In this document: in pieces, positions 9,573 through 17,970 of the stretch
How positions within the stretch are numbered: the first letter of the stretch is position 1
Layout of the letters: each line of letters starts with the position of its first letter
Assembly (NCBI GenBank): GCA_006384855.1
Contig: VCJN01000881.1
Coordinates: 23,156 to 87,155, forward strand
DNA: 64,000 nucleotides
Direction: 5' to 3'
Source: Tetraselmis striata
Taxonomy: Eukaryota; Chlorophyta; Chlorodendrophyceae; Chlorodendrales; Chlorodendraceae
Notes under the pieces: model-generated
Database searches by the model: none
Told to the model about the DNA's origin: nothing
The model's input: only the letters and a program-made list of their open reading frames with translations
Translations under genes and position numbers: made by a program

Positions 9573-10496
9573 ATGTCCCATCGCGCTTTCGTCAGCTCTA
9601 TCGGCTCATCGGACAAGAGCGCCGTGCAAGCGGCCTTTGACGGCGCCTTGCTGAGCACCCACTTCCCTCACATGGGGGGAGGGCGTAGCCCAATCCGCCG
9701 CGGCGGCCCGATCGAGGTGTTCCTCGAAAACGTTAGCGCTATCCATCGCGACGCGGGGGCTTCATCGTTGGGGCGGAGGCTATTGGAGGACTCGTGGATA
9801 GACTTCGCGGGCGTGGGGGCGGGCACCAACGCGGAGCTACAAGCTTTAATCTCCATGTTAATCAAACCCGAAATGACGATATCCTCGGCGCTGCTGTACG
9901 TAAACTCCACCAACACCATCCCGGGCACCTCCACCGCGGACATCACCAGCGGCATCAGCGGCTCCAGTCTCACATGGGAGTACGATATCGGGGCGCCAAA
10001 CGCCGCTCGCTACTTTTGGGTGGAGTTGATCGGTGACAACGCAAAATCGTCCATCACCCCGCTCGGCGTGTACACCACGCAGGACAACACGCCTCCGGTC
10101 ATCACGGCCCGAAGCGTGTCGCGCGGCACGCCTCCAACCACGGTTCTCAACGTCACCTTCAACGTGACGGACAACGACGCCGTTCAGACAATTTACGTTT
10201 TGCTAAATGACACGCATGACACCAATCCCGGGCCGGCGCTCATCAAGACCATCGGCGATGTGTTCCCCGGCGGCACGACTTCGCACACCTACACGGGGTT
10301 GACGCCCGACACCATCTACTACACGTGGATCATGGCGAAGGACCAGGCCGGGAACGAGACGAGCGTGGACGGCTTTGGGCCCATAACTACCAACGCGGAC
10401 TCCACCGCCCCGACCGTCGACTCGTTTAGTCTCGTGGCCGGCACGGACGCGGAGTCGCAGGTAAGCATCTCGCTAACCATCTCCGATACAGCGTAG
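9573..10496 (+). CDS. Fibronectin type III-repeat fibre protein, probably C-terminally truncated
   Basis: A 307-residue protein. Residues ~1-90 form an N-terminal anchor region that contains GGGRSPIRRG, encoded by a copy of the dispersed GC-rich repeat. Residues ~98-165 and ~168-268 form two FN3-like units (the second ends HTYTGLTPDTIYYTWIMAKD, typical FN3 strands F-G). A third unit starts at STAPTVDSFSLV but stops after ~30 residues at 10494-10496, just where a degenerate copy of the same GC-rich repeat begins. The first unit resembles the one in the gene at 4546. The role inferred is surface fibre or host attachment. The truncated third unit suggests the gene was once longer. Confidence 0.7.
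   Translation: MSHRAFVSSIGSSDKSAVQAAFDGALLSTHFPHMGGGRSPIRRGGPIEVFLENVSAIHRDAGASSLGRRLLEDSWIDFAGVGAGTNAELQALISMLIKPEMTISSALLYVNSTNTIPGTSTADITSGISGSSLTWEYDIGAPNAARYFWVELIGDNAKSSITPLGVYTTQDNTPPVITARSVSRGTPPTTVLNVTFNVTDNDAVQTIYVLLNDTHDTNPGPALIKTIGDVFPGGTTSHTYTGLTPDTIYYTWIMAKDQAGNETSVDGFGPITTNADSTAPTVDSFSLVAGTDAESQVSISLTISDTA
9670..9704 (+). repeat. Dispersed GC-rich repeat, copy 1 (inside fibre gene)
   Basis: GGGGGGAGGGCGTAGCCCAA followed by TCC, in frame within the gene at 9573. Other copies lie at 10501-10540 (degenerate), 11366-11393 and twice at 11862-11966. All share the core GAGGGCG(T/A)AGCCCAATCC or its complement next to a CCCCCCTGCGG block. Confidence 0.75.
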
Positions 10497-10500
10497 CGCT

Positions 10501-10540
10501 TCCCCCCCCCTGCGGGGGATACGGCATAGCCTTCCCCGCG
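10501..10540 (+). repeat. Dispersed GC-rich repeat, degenerate copy 2 (intergenic)
   Basis: CCCCCCCCCTGCGGGGGATA, then CGGCATAGCCTTCCCC: a diverged copy of the repeat immediately after the stop of the FN3 gene. Confidence 0.6.
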
Positions 10541-10578
10541 GTTCTTTTTGGGCGCTTTTAGTAACACGGCGCGGATCG

Positions 10579-10851
10579 ATGCCGGCTCGCGTGGACACCA
10601 CCGTCCTGATCCCGGAGTTTTCAGAGTTCCCCTTCTCGCACCTCAACGAGAACCTGTACAACAGCTTTGTCGCCAGCTCGTACGATTGTCTCGGCAGCCG
10701 CATACTCGAGGACCATATCGGCTACCCCGTTCCCGGCCTAGGGGCGTTCAGCCGCATCAACGTCGCCTTCCCGGACCTCGAAGAAGGGGCGACTCTCAGC
10801 CACTGGAGCGGCAACCTCCTCATCCGCCCCAACACCGATGCCGGCGAATAA
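10579..10851 (+). CDS. Small PLV protein of unknown function
   Basis: A 90-residue frame beginning MPARVDTTVLIPEFSEF, with a conserved-looking aromatic/hydrophobic pattern and Pro-Gly turns (YPVPGLGAF). I do not recognise it. It overlaps the 3' end of the convergent methyltransferase frame by about 114 nt, so one of the two probably ends earlier or the overlap is real. Codon-position GC bias suits this frame. It could be a remnant of a longer virion protein displaced by the GC-rich repeat at 10501. Confidence 0.45.
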   Translation: MPARVDTTVLIPEFSEFPFSHLNENLYNSFVASSYDCLGSRILEDHIGYPVPGLGAFSRINVAFPDLEEGATLSHWSGNLLIRPNTDAGE

Positions 10852-11499
10852 CTCGGCGAGCAACTCCTTCGGGATTTGATACGTCTCGGCGCTGCCCGCG
10901 CTCCTGCGATACAGCGTGCCGCGGGGACCGCTCTGCGCGCACGCGTAGTGGACGCCGTGCTCCCGCTTGTAAGCGCAAGGGTCGCGCTCGCAGAACTTGA
11001 GGTCGAGGCCCGGCTTGTTGGTCCACCCCGCGGTGGGCTTCTTGAAGTCGCGGCCGTACTTGCAGTAGGTGCATCGGCGCAGAAAGGGCGCGAGGGGCTG
11101 CATGAAATCGCGCCGTTTGAGCATGCCGGTGAAGGGGTTCTCGATGAACCAGTACCACGGCCGGTACCACTCGATGATCTCGAGACACTTCTTCGCGATG
11201 GAATCCGCGAGCTCGAGCTTGCGCACCCCGCGCGTCTTTGCCATCGAGTACTCCGTGCACGGCGGGCTGGCCCATATCACGTCGAAGTGCCCGCGCGGGT
11301 AGGCCGCGGCGTAGTCCCACTCGCGCACGTCGAGCGTTATCGCGGCGCGCGAAGAGGGGTCGGCGTCCCCCGCAGGGGGGGAGGGCGAAGCCCAATCCAG
11401 CGACACGTACTCGACCGCCCGGTCGCCAAACATCCCGCGCAGAGCCGCGCCCACGCTCTGCGTCCCGCAGCACAGGTCGAGAACGCGAAGAGGGCGCAT
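10738..11499 (-). CDS. C5 cytosine-specific DNA methyltransferase (viral)
   Basis: A 253-residue protein. Motif I is LRVLDLCCGTQSVG (residues 4-17), the SAM-binding loop. Motif IV is WASPPCTEYS (~residues 75-84), with the catalytic Cys of the PC dipeptide. Motif VI is FIENPFTGML (~residues 117-126). The C-terminal YQIPKELLAELFAGI fits the end of phage-type Dcm-like enzymes. It should transfer a methyl group from SAM to cytosine C5 in DNA, perhaps to protect viral DNA or alter host silencing (inference). A compact target-recognition region with several Cys lies between. Residues 34-48 (LDWASPSPPAGD) are encoded by a copy of the dispersed GC-rich repeat inserted in frame. The extreme C-terminus overlaps the + gene at 10579. 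Confidence 0.85.
   Translation of the reverse strand: MRPLRVLDLCCGTQSVGAALRGMFGDRAVEYVSLDWASPSPPAGDADPSSRAAITLDVREWDYAAAYPRGHFDVIWASPPCTEYSMAKTRGVRKLELADSIAKKCLEIIEWYRPWYWFIENPFTGMLKRRDFMQPLAPFLRRCTYCKYGRDFKKPTAGWTNKPGLDLKFCERDPCAYKREHGVHYACAQSGPRGTLYRRSAGSAETYQIPKELLAELFAGIGVGADEEVAAPVAESRPFFEVREGDVDAAERP
11366..11393 (-). repeat. Dispersed GC-rich repeat, copy 3 (inside methyltransferase gene)
   Basis: GCAGGGGGGGAGGGCGAAGC then CCAATCC on the + strand; in frame within the methyltransferase, where it adds about nine residues between motif I and motif IV. Confidence 0.75.
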
Positions 11500-11589
11500 T
11501 TATATCCCGCGCGAAAAGTTTCACGCTTCGTGCGCCTCGCTTAAGGCGATAGATTATTTGCTAGAGTATTTACTAAGTCGCCGGACACC

Positions 11590-12939
11590 ATGCCTCGCAC
11601 CCGCGCCTCCGCGGAGCTCCGCAAGCGCCGCGCCGCCAACCTCGAGTCGTACCATCGCAATGCCGATCGTCACAACAAGAAGCGCTATTGCAAGCGAATC
11701 GCCACCGGCGCCGTGTCGCGCATGCAGCTATACACGCTCGAGAAGTACAACATGACTCCCGATGATTTCAATCGCATTCGCACCGAGAATGGTCTTGCGC
11801 CCGTGCCGAGCCCCCACGACGCCGCCCCGCCGTGCACACGCAATCGGGCGGATCGGGCGGAGCCCTCCCCCCCTGCGGAGGATTGGGCTACGCCCTCCCC
11901 CCCTGCGGGGGAGCCCTCCCCCCCTGCGGAGGATTGGGCTACGCCCTCCCCCCCTGCGGGGGAGCCCGAGCCGAATCGCGGGCGCGATATGACCCTCGAG
12001 GAAATTATTGCAAAGACAGAGGCACTTGCCGGGCGTCGGCAAATCAATGCCCACGGGGTCACAACCGCGAAGACGCTCAGCCAGACGACGATCAACAACT
12101 ACATCACCACGATGAGGCGCGTCGTCAAAGTGGTCATGAAATGCTCCCCAAACGACCTCGTCAAGTGCTTGCGGGAGGGCGACAAGGTCGTGCGCGCCAT
12201 CGAGAGCCGGTACACCAACTCGAGCACCAAGCGAGACTATTTCAACCGCATCTACTCGCCGAGCAAGTACATCCCGGAGTACAAGGCCGCGATCGGCGAG
12301 GAGGCCCTCGCAAAGTACCACGCTCGCATGCTCGTGCACGCCAAGAAGGTCGGCGAGGAAACCACGCAGCGCACGGTCACCGGGACGGTGCTGGACATCA
12401 GCGTCATCAAGTCGCGGGTTCCGGCTGTCAAGGAGAAGTTCGGGGCCGCGTCGGCGGAGTACATCGCGGCGCTCCTGCAAACCAACCTATGGGGGCTTCG
12501 CGCCGAGCTAGGCACCGTCAAGGTCATCAATCGCGAGTCGCAAGCGAGAACCTACCCCAACTACTATCTGCGCCCCGAAGGCAAGCTCGTCGCGCGAAGG
12601 TTCAAGATCATGCAACAGTTTCCCGACAAGCCGTACACATTCCCTCTTAACGAGTCCCTCAAGCGACAAGTCGAGGCCTCGTTGGTCGCTCGCCCGCGAG
12701 CTTTTCTGCTCATGAGGAAGAGCGTCGACAACACGGGCGCGATCCTAAAGAAGGGGCTCGGCGTCGCCGTCAACGACATACGTCACTCGAGGATCTCGGA
12801 CATGCTCAAGACCGAAGACCCGAATAACTACTCGTTGGCCAAGGTGCAAAGAGTCGCGGATTGTCATCGACACTCGTTGGCGACAACGCTCAGCTATTGG
12901 CGAGACACCGTTATCCCCAACGAGGACGAGGACGTGTAG
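11590..12939 (+). CDS. Tyrosine recombinase/integrase of the PLV
   Basis: A 449-residue protein. The C-terminal catalytic domain shows the tyrosine recombinase residues: an Arg in WGLRAELGTVKV (~residues 301-312), the box II-like NDIRHSRISDML (~residues 394-405) and HRHSLATTLSYWR (~residues 424-436) with His, then the probable nucleophile Tyr. A core-binding, helix-rich segment precedes it (TTINNYITTMRRVVKVVMKC). It probably integrates or excises the element. The N-terminal ~65 residues are basic. Residues ~95-125 are a duplicated PSPPAEDWAT/PSPPAG tract encoded by two copies of the GC-rich repeat. The frame is intact and ends with TAG, which shows TAG works as a stop in this element. Confidence 0.8.
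   Translation: MPRTRASAELRKRRAANLESYHRNADRHNKKRYCKRIATGAVSRMQLYTLEKYNMTPDDFNRIRTENGLAPVPSPHDAAPPCTRNRADRAEPSPPAEDWATPSPPAGEPSPPAEDWATPSPPAGEPEPNRGRDMTLEEIIAKTEALAGRRQINAHGVTTAKTLSQTTINNYITTMRRVVKVVMKCSPNDLVKCLREGDKVVRAIESRYTNSSTKRDYFNRIYSPSKYIPEYKAAIGEEALAKYHARMLVHAKKVGEETTQRTVTGTVLDISVIKSRVPAVKEKFGAASAEYIAALLQTNLWGLRAELGTVKVINRESQARTYPNYYLRPEGKLVARRFKIMQQFPDKPYTFPLNESLKRQVEASLVARPRAFLLMRKSVDNTGAILKKGLGVAVNDIRHSRISDMLKTEDPNNYSLAKVQRVADCHRHSLATTLSYWRDTVIPNEDEDV
11862..11966 (+). repeat. Dispersed GC-rich repeat, tandem copies 4 and 5 (inside integrase gene)
   Basis: Two direct copies of a ~50-bp unit containing GGATTGGGCTACGCCCTCCC and CCCTGCGGGG, in frame, coding for PSPPAEDWAT and PSPPAG repeats. 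They share the core with copies 1-3. Confidence 0.85.
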
Positions 12940-12953
12940 ACATGATCGCGCGG

Positions 12954-15683
12954 CTAGAGAAAGTACTCGCTAGAGGTATTAGCAGCCGTGGTGAACGTGG
13001 TTGTCCCTATCACGACGTCTTCGGTGTGTCCTTGAACCGCCGCAGTCGCGTAAACTGTGACAGTCGCGAGTAAACCGCTCTGCAAGTCGACCGTTTGTTC
13101 CGTTGATTCAAAACCATAGAATGGCCCCGATACGACACCGAGATAAGTAAGAGCCCAATACCCGACGTACACAATTCCTCCAGTGGCCTTAGATTTTATG
13201 CGTATTTCCATGTGACCGCTCGGGGTCGCGTCGGTATACGGCCGTAAGTGTAAAAGTTCACACTTGAATGTGCGAGAAATCCCCGAAGATGAATTCAAGA
13301 CTTTGCAAAACCGATCGGCTATTGCTTGTCTCTTCCATTCGCTAAACGAGGTTACGCTGCCTTTGAAAGAGTCCACATAGTTCTTCGTGGCGGCGTGGTG
13401 CGAGTTTATCGGCTCGGCCAAGTCGTAGATCACGTTCCCGCCCATTTTTAGAGACGTTGTCTCGAGCGCGGGGTTGCCGCTTGTCGATTGTGAAAACTTA
13501 CCGACCCAAACGGGTTTATCGGTAACACTGTTCCACGATACTGCGGAGACGCTCGCAACCGTTTGGTCGACATAGGATTTGGAAGCCGCATCCTGCCCTT
13601 GTACGGGAGGAGACAGCCCGGTGATTGTATCGGCGACGACCGTGTCAAACGCACCTTCTACGGCGTTAACTTGGGCAAATCTCAGGTATGACACCCCGAC
13701 GTATCCATCGTTGTCGGCGGGTGGAATGAGATGCTTCGATAAAACGGTCGTGTATGCGTCGAGCGTGGCAAACCCGTCGGTCCACGGCGGTCTCCCGCTG
13801 AGCGTTGTCCAATTGGCGGTGGGGGGTACTATGTTGGTTACAACCGTGTCGACATAGCCCTTGGTCGCGGCCTCGTTACTCAGCTCGGGCGACCGAGGAA
13901 GGAGCAAGGGGCGGCTCAACGTCATGAGGTTCGAGGCCGTGCTGTACGTGAATCTCGCATGGTTGGTGATTTCGCCAACATGGATATCGGTCGCAAACCG
14001 ACCGCTCATGGCGTACACAAATTTCCATCGCAGTCCATCTTGGCCCAAGTTATACACGTCGTTGGCGGTAGGCGTTATGCTGTCGAGAAGGACGATGTCG
14101 TAATTCTCGGAGGTTGTTGGGTACATCTGGGGACCGACATTTTGCGTGTATATGATCTTGTCGGTCCAAAGCGGGCGGCCGGACAGCGAGGCCCAATCAG
14201 CGCTCGACGTTTGGGTTTTCCTCGCATATCTGCTGTCGGCAACTCTCAGACTCACCAATTCGAAATCTCCGGGAAACGTGTTATCCGTTTCGACGGTGCT
14301 CTGTACAACTCTGATTTGACCCCCTGATCCTATCTCACCTCCGCTCAGCGGTAAGTACGGGTGCGTGTGTGCTATCGGGGCGTATTCGCCCACTGGCGCC
14401 GGGTCTCCGGGGTCCCCTTTATCTCCTTCTGGACCGCTAGGCCCAGGCGGACCTTCGGGGCCGGGCACGGTAGAGTCGGCTCCGGGCGGACCTTCGGGGC
14501 CGGGCGATCCGGGCGGTCCGGCGGGCCCGGGCACGGTAGAGTCAGCTCCGGGCGGTCCGGCGGGTCCGGGCGGCCCGGTGGGGCCTTCAGGGCCGGGCAC
14601 GGTGGAGTCAGCTCCGGGCGGTCCGGCGAGTCCGGGCAGTCCGGGCGGTCCGGTGGGGCCGGGCACGGTCGAGTCAGCTCCTGCCGGTCCGGCGGGTCCG
14701 GGCGGTCCAGTGGGGCCTTCGGGGCCGGGCACGGTCGAGTCGGCTCCGGCTTCGCCCGCCGGGCCTTGTTCGCCTTGGGGTCCAGCCGGCCCTTGTGGGC
14801 CCGTGAAGTCGACGTCGAGATTGAAGCCGGAAATGTTAACGTCACTTTGAAGCTCCGTGATCCACTGAGGGGTCGCCGCGGCGTCCCCTTCGAGGAGGAC
14901 ACGACGTGTCGAACCACCTTCGTCATATATGTTGCCCGCGAAGAGGTTTGTGAAGTGCCCCTCCAAGAACGGATAAGTCAGATTTCCCACGCGAGCAAGG
15001 GGCGGGAATCCCGGATTAATATCGCGTGGCAGAAGGTCGCCGTTAATGATGATACCGTCGGCGTTTTCCACTTCGTTGATCTGAGCGAGCGTGGCGATTG
15101 TGGGGTGTTCGGCGGGCGCGGCGAGGGATAGCGCGTATTCGATAACATCGTCGAGGTTGAAATCGCCTTCCGCGCCTTGAAAGTGTGTAAATTTTAGATT
15201 TGAGGTGTCCGAAAGAGTCAATCCCTCGGCGTACACTTCACGCCAAGGGTTCGAAAGCTTGCCGAGATCGAAGAGAGGCCCAAGGGGGCTGCGAAGTGTC
15301 CCGAAAACGTCAATCCTGCCGGCGTTGTCCGCGTGCGCTCCTATCGCGAAAGGCTCGACGAGGTCCACAATAAATCGTTGCTTTTCTGATTGAGGGATAT
15401 ACGACGATGTATCGATCGCTGCAATCTCTTCGCTAAGCGTTGCAAAGTTCGATTCGGCGGTTTCGCAGCACTCGTGAGCGAAGTTCGATAGAGCGACGAT
15501 ATCGTCCTCGAGCGACGATAGCGCATCCGCGGCGGCGGCGGCCGCGTTGAAGAGGCCTTCCACATTTGATTGTGTTTCCCCGAGACCGGCCTCCAAATTC
15601 TCGGTATCGATGTCGTGTTTCGCTTCGAGCTCCGCGATACTATCGTTCACTTCGCTTAGGTCCACTTGGACCCCCCGACGCAT
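12954..15683 (-). CDS. Collagen-like virion tail fibre/surface protein
   Basis: A 909-residue intact frame. Residues ~1-100 are Ala/Glu-rich and predicted coiled coil ([20 protein letters not shown]). Residues ~290-430 are a collagen-like region of Gly-X-Y triplets with repeated GADSTVPGP blocks. The C-terminal half has three copies of a W-x-x-L-S-G-R-P-x-W-T-D-like motif (about residues 498, 640 and 730), a pattern seen in phage-type tail fibres. It probably forms a trimeric surface fibre used for attachment. Collagen-like repeats are common in fibres of algal and amoebal viruses. The gene is tail-to-tail with the integrase. Long + strand frames over the collagen repeats are shadows of its GC-rich triplets. 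Confidence 0.85.
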   Translation of the reverse strand: MRRGVQVDLSEVNDSIAELEAKHDIDTENLEAGLGETQSNVEGLFNAAAAAADALSSLEDDIVALSNFAHECCETAESNFATLSEEIAAIDTSSYIPQSEKQRFIVDLVEPFAIGAHADNAGRIDVFGTLRSPLGPLFDLGKLSNPWREVYAEGLTLSDTSNLKFTHFQGAEGDFNLDDVIEYALSLAAPAEHPTIATLAQINEVENADGIIINGDLLPRDINPGFPPLARVGNLTYPFLEGHFTNLFAGNIYDEGGSTRRVLLEGDAAATPQWITELQSDVNISGFNLDVDFTGPQGPAGPQGEQGPAGEAGADSTVPGPEGPTGPPGPAGPAGADSTVPGPTGPPGLPGLAGPPGADSTVPGPEGPTGPPGPAGPPGADSTVPGPAGPPGSPGPEGPPGADSTVPGPEGPPGPSGPEGDKGDPGDPAPVGEYAPIAHTHPYLPLSGGEIGSGGQIRVVQSTVETDNTFPGDFELVSLRVADSRYARKTQTSSADWASLSGRPLWTDKIIYTQNVGPQMYPTTSENYDIVLLDSITPTANDVYNLGQDGLRWKFVYAMSGRFATDIHVGEITNHARFTYSTASNLMTLSRPLLLPRSPELSNEAATKGYVDTVVTNIVPPTANWTTLSGRPPWTDGFATLDAYTTVLSKHLIPPADNDGYVGVSYLRFAQVNAVEGAFDTVVADTITGLSPPVQGQDAASKSYVDQTVASVSAVSWNSVTDKPVWVGKFSQSTSGNPALETTSLKMGGNVIYDLAEPINSHHAATKNYVDSFKGSVTSFSEWKRQAIADRFCKVLNSSSGISRTFKCELLHLRPYTDATPSGHMEIRIKSKATGGIVYVGYWALTYLGVVSGPFYGFESTEQTVDLQSGLLATVTVYATAAVQGHTEDVVIGTTTFTTAANTSSEYFL

Positions 15684-15700
15684 CGGAAGGCTTCGCGGCC

Positions 15701-16500
15701 TCAGAACCTCTTTGCGGCGGGAGCATCGTTATTCATAACACCAGTTAATCGATAATCTACGGCGTGCGAGATGGTTTCTTTTCGACGGAGCGTAAACTCA
15801 AGGGTTAGCGAGAAGTCCGCGCCGTGGAAATCCATGTGTCGTTGGAAGTCGTCGGTGAGATAGATGATGATGAGCGACACGTTTCGATCAGCTATCGAGA
15901 ACTTGAGCGAAGACGAGTGATACTCGATCTCATTAAAATTCTGCGAAACGTGCACTTTGGCGAGAATATCGCTTGTCGCCTTCGACACCGGATCGCGATT
16001 ACGAGTCGAAAGGTTGCTTCGGATGAATATCGACGAGGTACCCGCGAGGTCGACGCTGCGCGGCGGGATGAGCACGCGTCCACCGCCGCGTCTCCCGCTT
16101 TCACGCCCAACAGCTTCCCACACGTACTCATTTCTCCGATTGCGAGGCTTTCGCCAAGCAGCTCGGAGCTGAATACGATACGGTTTATCGCTTCGTCGTA
16201 GGCGGCGGTGTATCCGTGCAAAAGCCTGTCGTTGAGGTACACGACGATCTCGTCCACGCTTCGATTTCCGAGAGGTAGCGATATGTATCGTGACTCGTCG
16301 GAGTATACTAGCTCGAGCAGGTTGTTCGATTCATCGACAACCCAATGCGTCAGCGGGATTGTCGCGTGCGGCACCGCTACAAGCCATTCGTAATCCTGCG
16401 AAGGGAGGGTTAGCGGGTCGGCGAGGTAGAACACGCTAGCGTTTGTGGAGAAGTGCATGTCCGCGAATTTGCTGTCGAGGTGAATCTGAAAGCTCGTCAT
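15701..16500 (-). pseudogene. Penton/minor capsid protein candidate, one frameshift
   Basis: Read from ATG 16500 in one frame to about 16075, then in a second frame to the stop at 15701. The N-terminus (FQIHLDSKFADMHFSTNASV, then YEWLVAVPHATIPLTHW) matches the pattern of Polinton-type penton/minor capsid proteins: a polar strand, an N-rich turn, then a WxVAL-like strand and a Pro-containing strand. The second frame continues as beta-rich sequence (LKFSIADRNVSLIIIYLTDD). Frames cross around the GC-rich GGCGGTGG stretch at 16066-16092. Total length would be about 265 residues, usual for a single jelly-roll penton. It is divergent from the small + gene at 16523, 22 nt away. Confidence 0.68.
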
Positions 16501-16522
16501 TTTATGTTCCTTTCATATTAAA

Positions 16523-16711
16523 ATGGCTAAACCTCGTGCGAAGAAGAATGCAACGAAGCGTGGCGGCGGCATGGCGTTGGCAACGGCCCGGGCGACCGTG
16601 CCAAAGGGTGGCGCGGCAATAATTCGCACATCGAGCTTTCTATCCCTCCCAACCTCGATGAAAATCGAGAACAGAGCCCCCGCATTGGCCCGTGCCGTCC
16701 ATACGAAATGA
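16523..16711 (+). CDS. Small basic PLV protein
   Basis: A 62-residue frame (MAKPRAKKNATKRGGG at the start) rich in Lys, Arg and Ala. It is divergent from the penton candidate and convergent with the zinc-finger nuclease gene, whose repaired reading frame would end within a few bases of this gene's stop at 16709-16711. That tight fit supports both. The basic N-terminus with a hydrophobic middle (GGAAIIRTSSFLSLP) resembles small DNA-binding core peptides, but I assign no function. Confidence 0.5.
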   Translation: MAKPRAKKNATKRGGGMALATARATVPKGGAAIIRTSSFLSLPTSMKIENRAPALARAVHTK

Positions 16712-17594
16712 GTTACAAGGTGTACGAAGTGCACTCCGCGATCCAATCGTGGTACTCCGGGTCTAGTGCCGCGTTCAAGCAAGCACCCGCCCGTCACGTC
16801 GTAGAACATGTAGTGCACCCAAAAGGAGCGGTCGAACTTCACGCTCTCGATGTGCTTTGCGAGCATTTGTTCTCGCAGAGCCTTGAGTCGCTTGCGCTTC
16901 GCGCCGTCCTCGCTATACGCGCCGGGGTTGTAGCGAAGCCAATAGATCGGGAGCGTGTTGCCCTCCAAGGCCAGCGTCTCCATCACCTTGGCCATGCGAC
17001 GCATATCGCACCCGACCGTGTAGTCGCCAAACTTGTGCTGGTCCTCGTCGATCTCCAGCATGATCACGCCGCCGTTTAGCTGCAAGAGCACGTCGATGCG
17101 ACAGAAGGTGCCGTTGTCGATGCACGAGAAATCGACATGGTGTTCGCTCTTGAAGTCAAAGCCGCGCTTGGCGAGAACCGTGCGAACGCGTTCCTCTTCC
17201 TTCTTCTTCCGGGCCCAATATTCCGGGGTGTGGGTCCGCGCGTGGTATGTCAAACTGTAAGGATGTGCAAACGCGGCGTTGCACCTTCCCATGTGCATTT
17301 GAAAGGCTTCTCGCCTGAGTGAGTTCTCATATGGTTTGTCAAGACTCCGGACTGCGCGAACGCGGCGTTGCACCCTTCCCATGTGCATTTGAAAGGCTTC
17401 TCGCCTGAGTAAGTTCTCATATGGTTTGTCAAGACTCCGGACTGCGCGAACGCCGCATCGCACTCCTCCCACGTGCATTTATACGGCCGGTCTCTCGTGT
17501 GAGTACGCATATGCACGGTCAGAGCTTTCGACCAATTTGTCGCATGCCCACATCCCTCCCACGTGCACCGGTGTTTCTTCACCGAGTCCGCCAT
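16709..17594 (-). pseudogene. C2H2 zinc-finger protein fused to a PD-(D/E)XK-like nuclease, frameshifted
   Basis: The start chosen is ATG 17594 (MADSVKKHRCTWEGC). Four C2H2 fingers follow, C-x4-C-x12-H-x3-H type, with the TGEKP-like linker SGEKPFKC. Finger two has Tyr instead of the last zinc ligand (NHMRTY). At 17284 one C is missing relative to the otherwise identical neighbouring finger repeat at ~17372, which breaks the frame. In the next frame finger four ends and a nuclease-like domain follows: RIDVLLQLNGGVIMLEIDED then QH, and CDMRRM, the pattern ID...E-x-DE-x-QH of restriction-like nucleases found in algal and giant-virus proteins. A second one-base shift near 16775-16783 restores a sensible C-terminus ending at 16709. 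Role inferred: sequence-specific cleavage, perhaps at element ends. Confidence 0.75.
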
Positions 17595-17639
17595 GGTGGC
17601 CGCCGTATGGTCCCCGTGCCCGCCGCAAGTCCCCTTTAT

Positions 17640-17970
17640 GCCGGTCGGCCATAGTGCCAATTTCAAAGTGGCACTACCCTTTTCACGTCCACATCCCCGC
17701 GGGACCACGTAGGAAACCACGCGAATGTTCCACGGCCTCTACACCCCCCTTAGTGCCACTTTGCGATCCGAGGTGGCCGCTGTTCTACGCTCATGTATGT
17801 ACCGAGAGGTACAATAGTACTGTATAGTGATGCTATCATATTAAAAAAAGTGGCACTAGTGGCACTAACAGCTGGAAAACAGTACTTTAGAGATAGCAAC
17901 AACGTGCTTTCCAGCATGTTCCGTAGTGCCACTTTAACTGGCACTAAAGTGGCACTAAGTGCCACTTTCA
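17640..17970 (-). repeat. Internal partial copy of the PLV terminal repeat (promoter- or origin-like)
   Basis: About 330 bp resemble the inner half of the terminal repeats (left TIR about 2790-3115) in the orientation of the right TIR. Shared blocks are TTTTCCAGCT, paired AGTGCCACT motifs, CTTTTTTTAA, ATAGCATCACTATACA, GTACC..GGTAC, GGCACTA(A/C)GGGGGG, CGTGGTTT/CGCGGTTT, ACGTGGTC and TAGTGCCA(C/G)TTTGAAA. It contains seven exact AGTGSCACT palindromes. It lies between the helicase 3' end and the zinc-finger nuclease start, so it probably provides the nuclease promoter. It may also be a relic end of a nested element. Confidence 0.8.

Noticed and set aside
14361-15131. Gly/Ser-rich plus-strand frames
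   Set aside because: They are the reverse reading of the collagen-triplet region of the minus-strand fibre gene.
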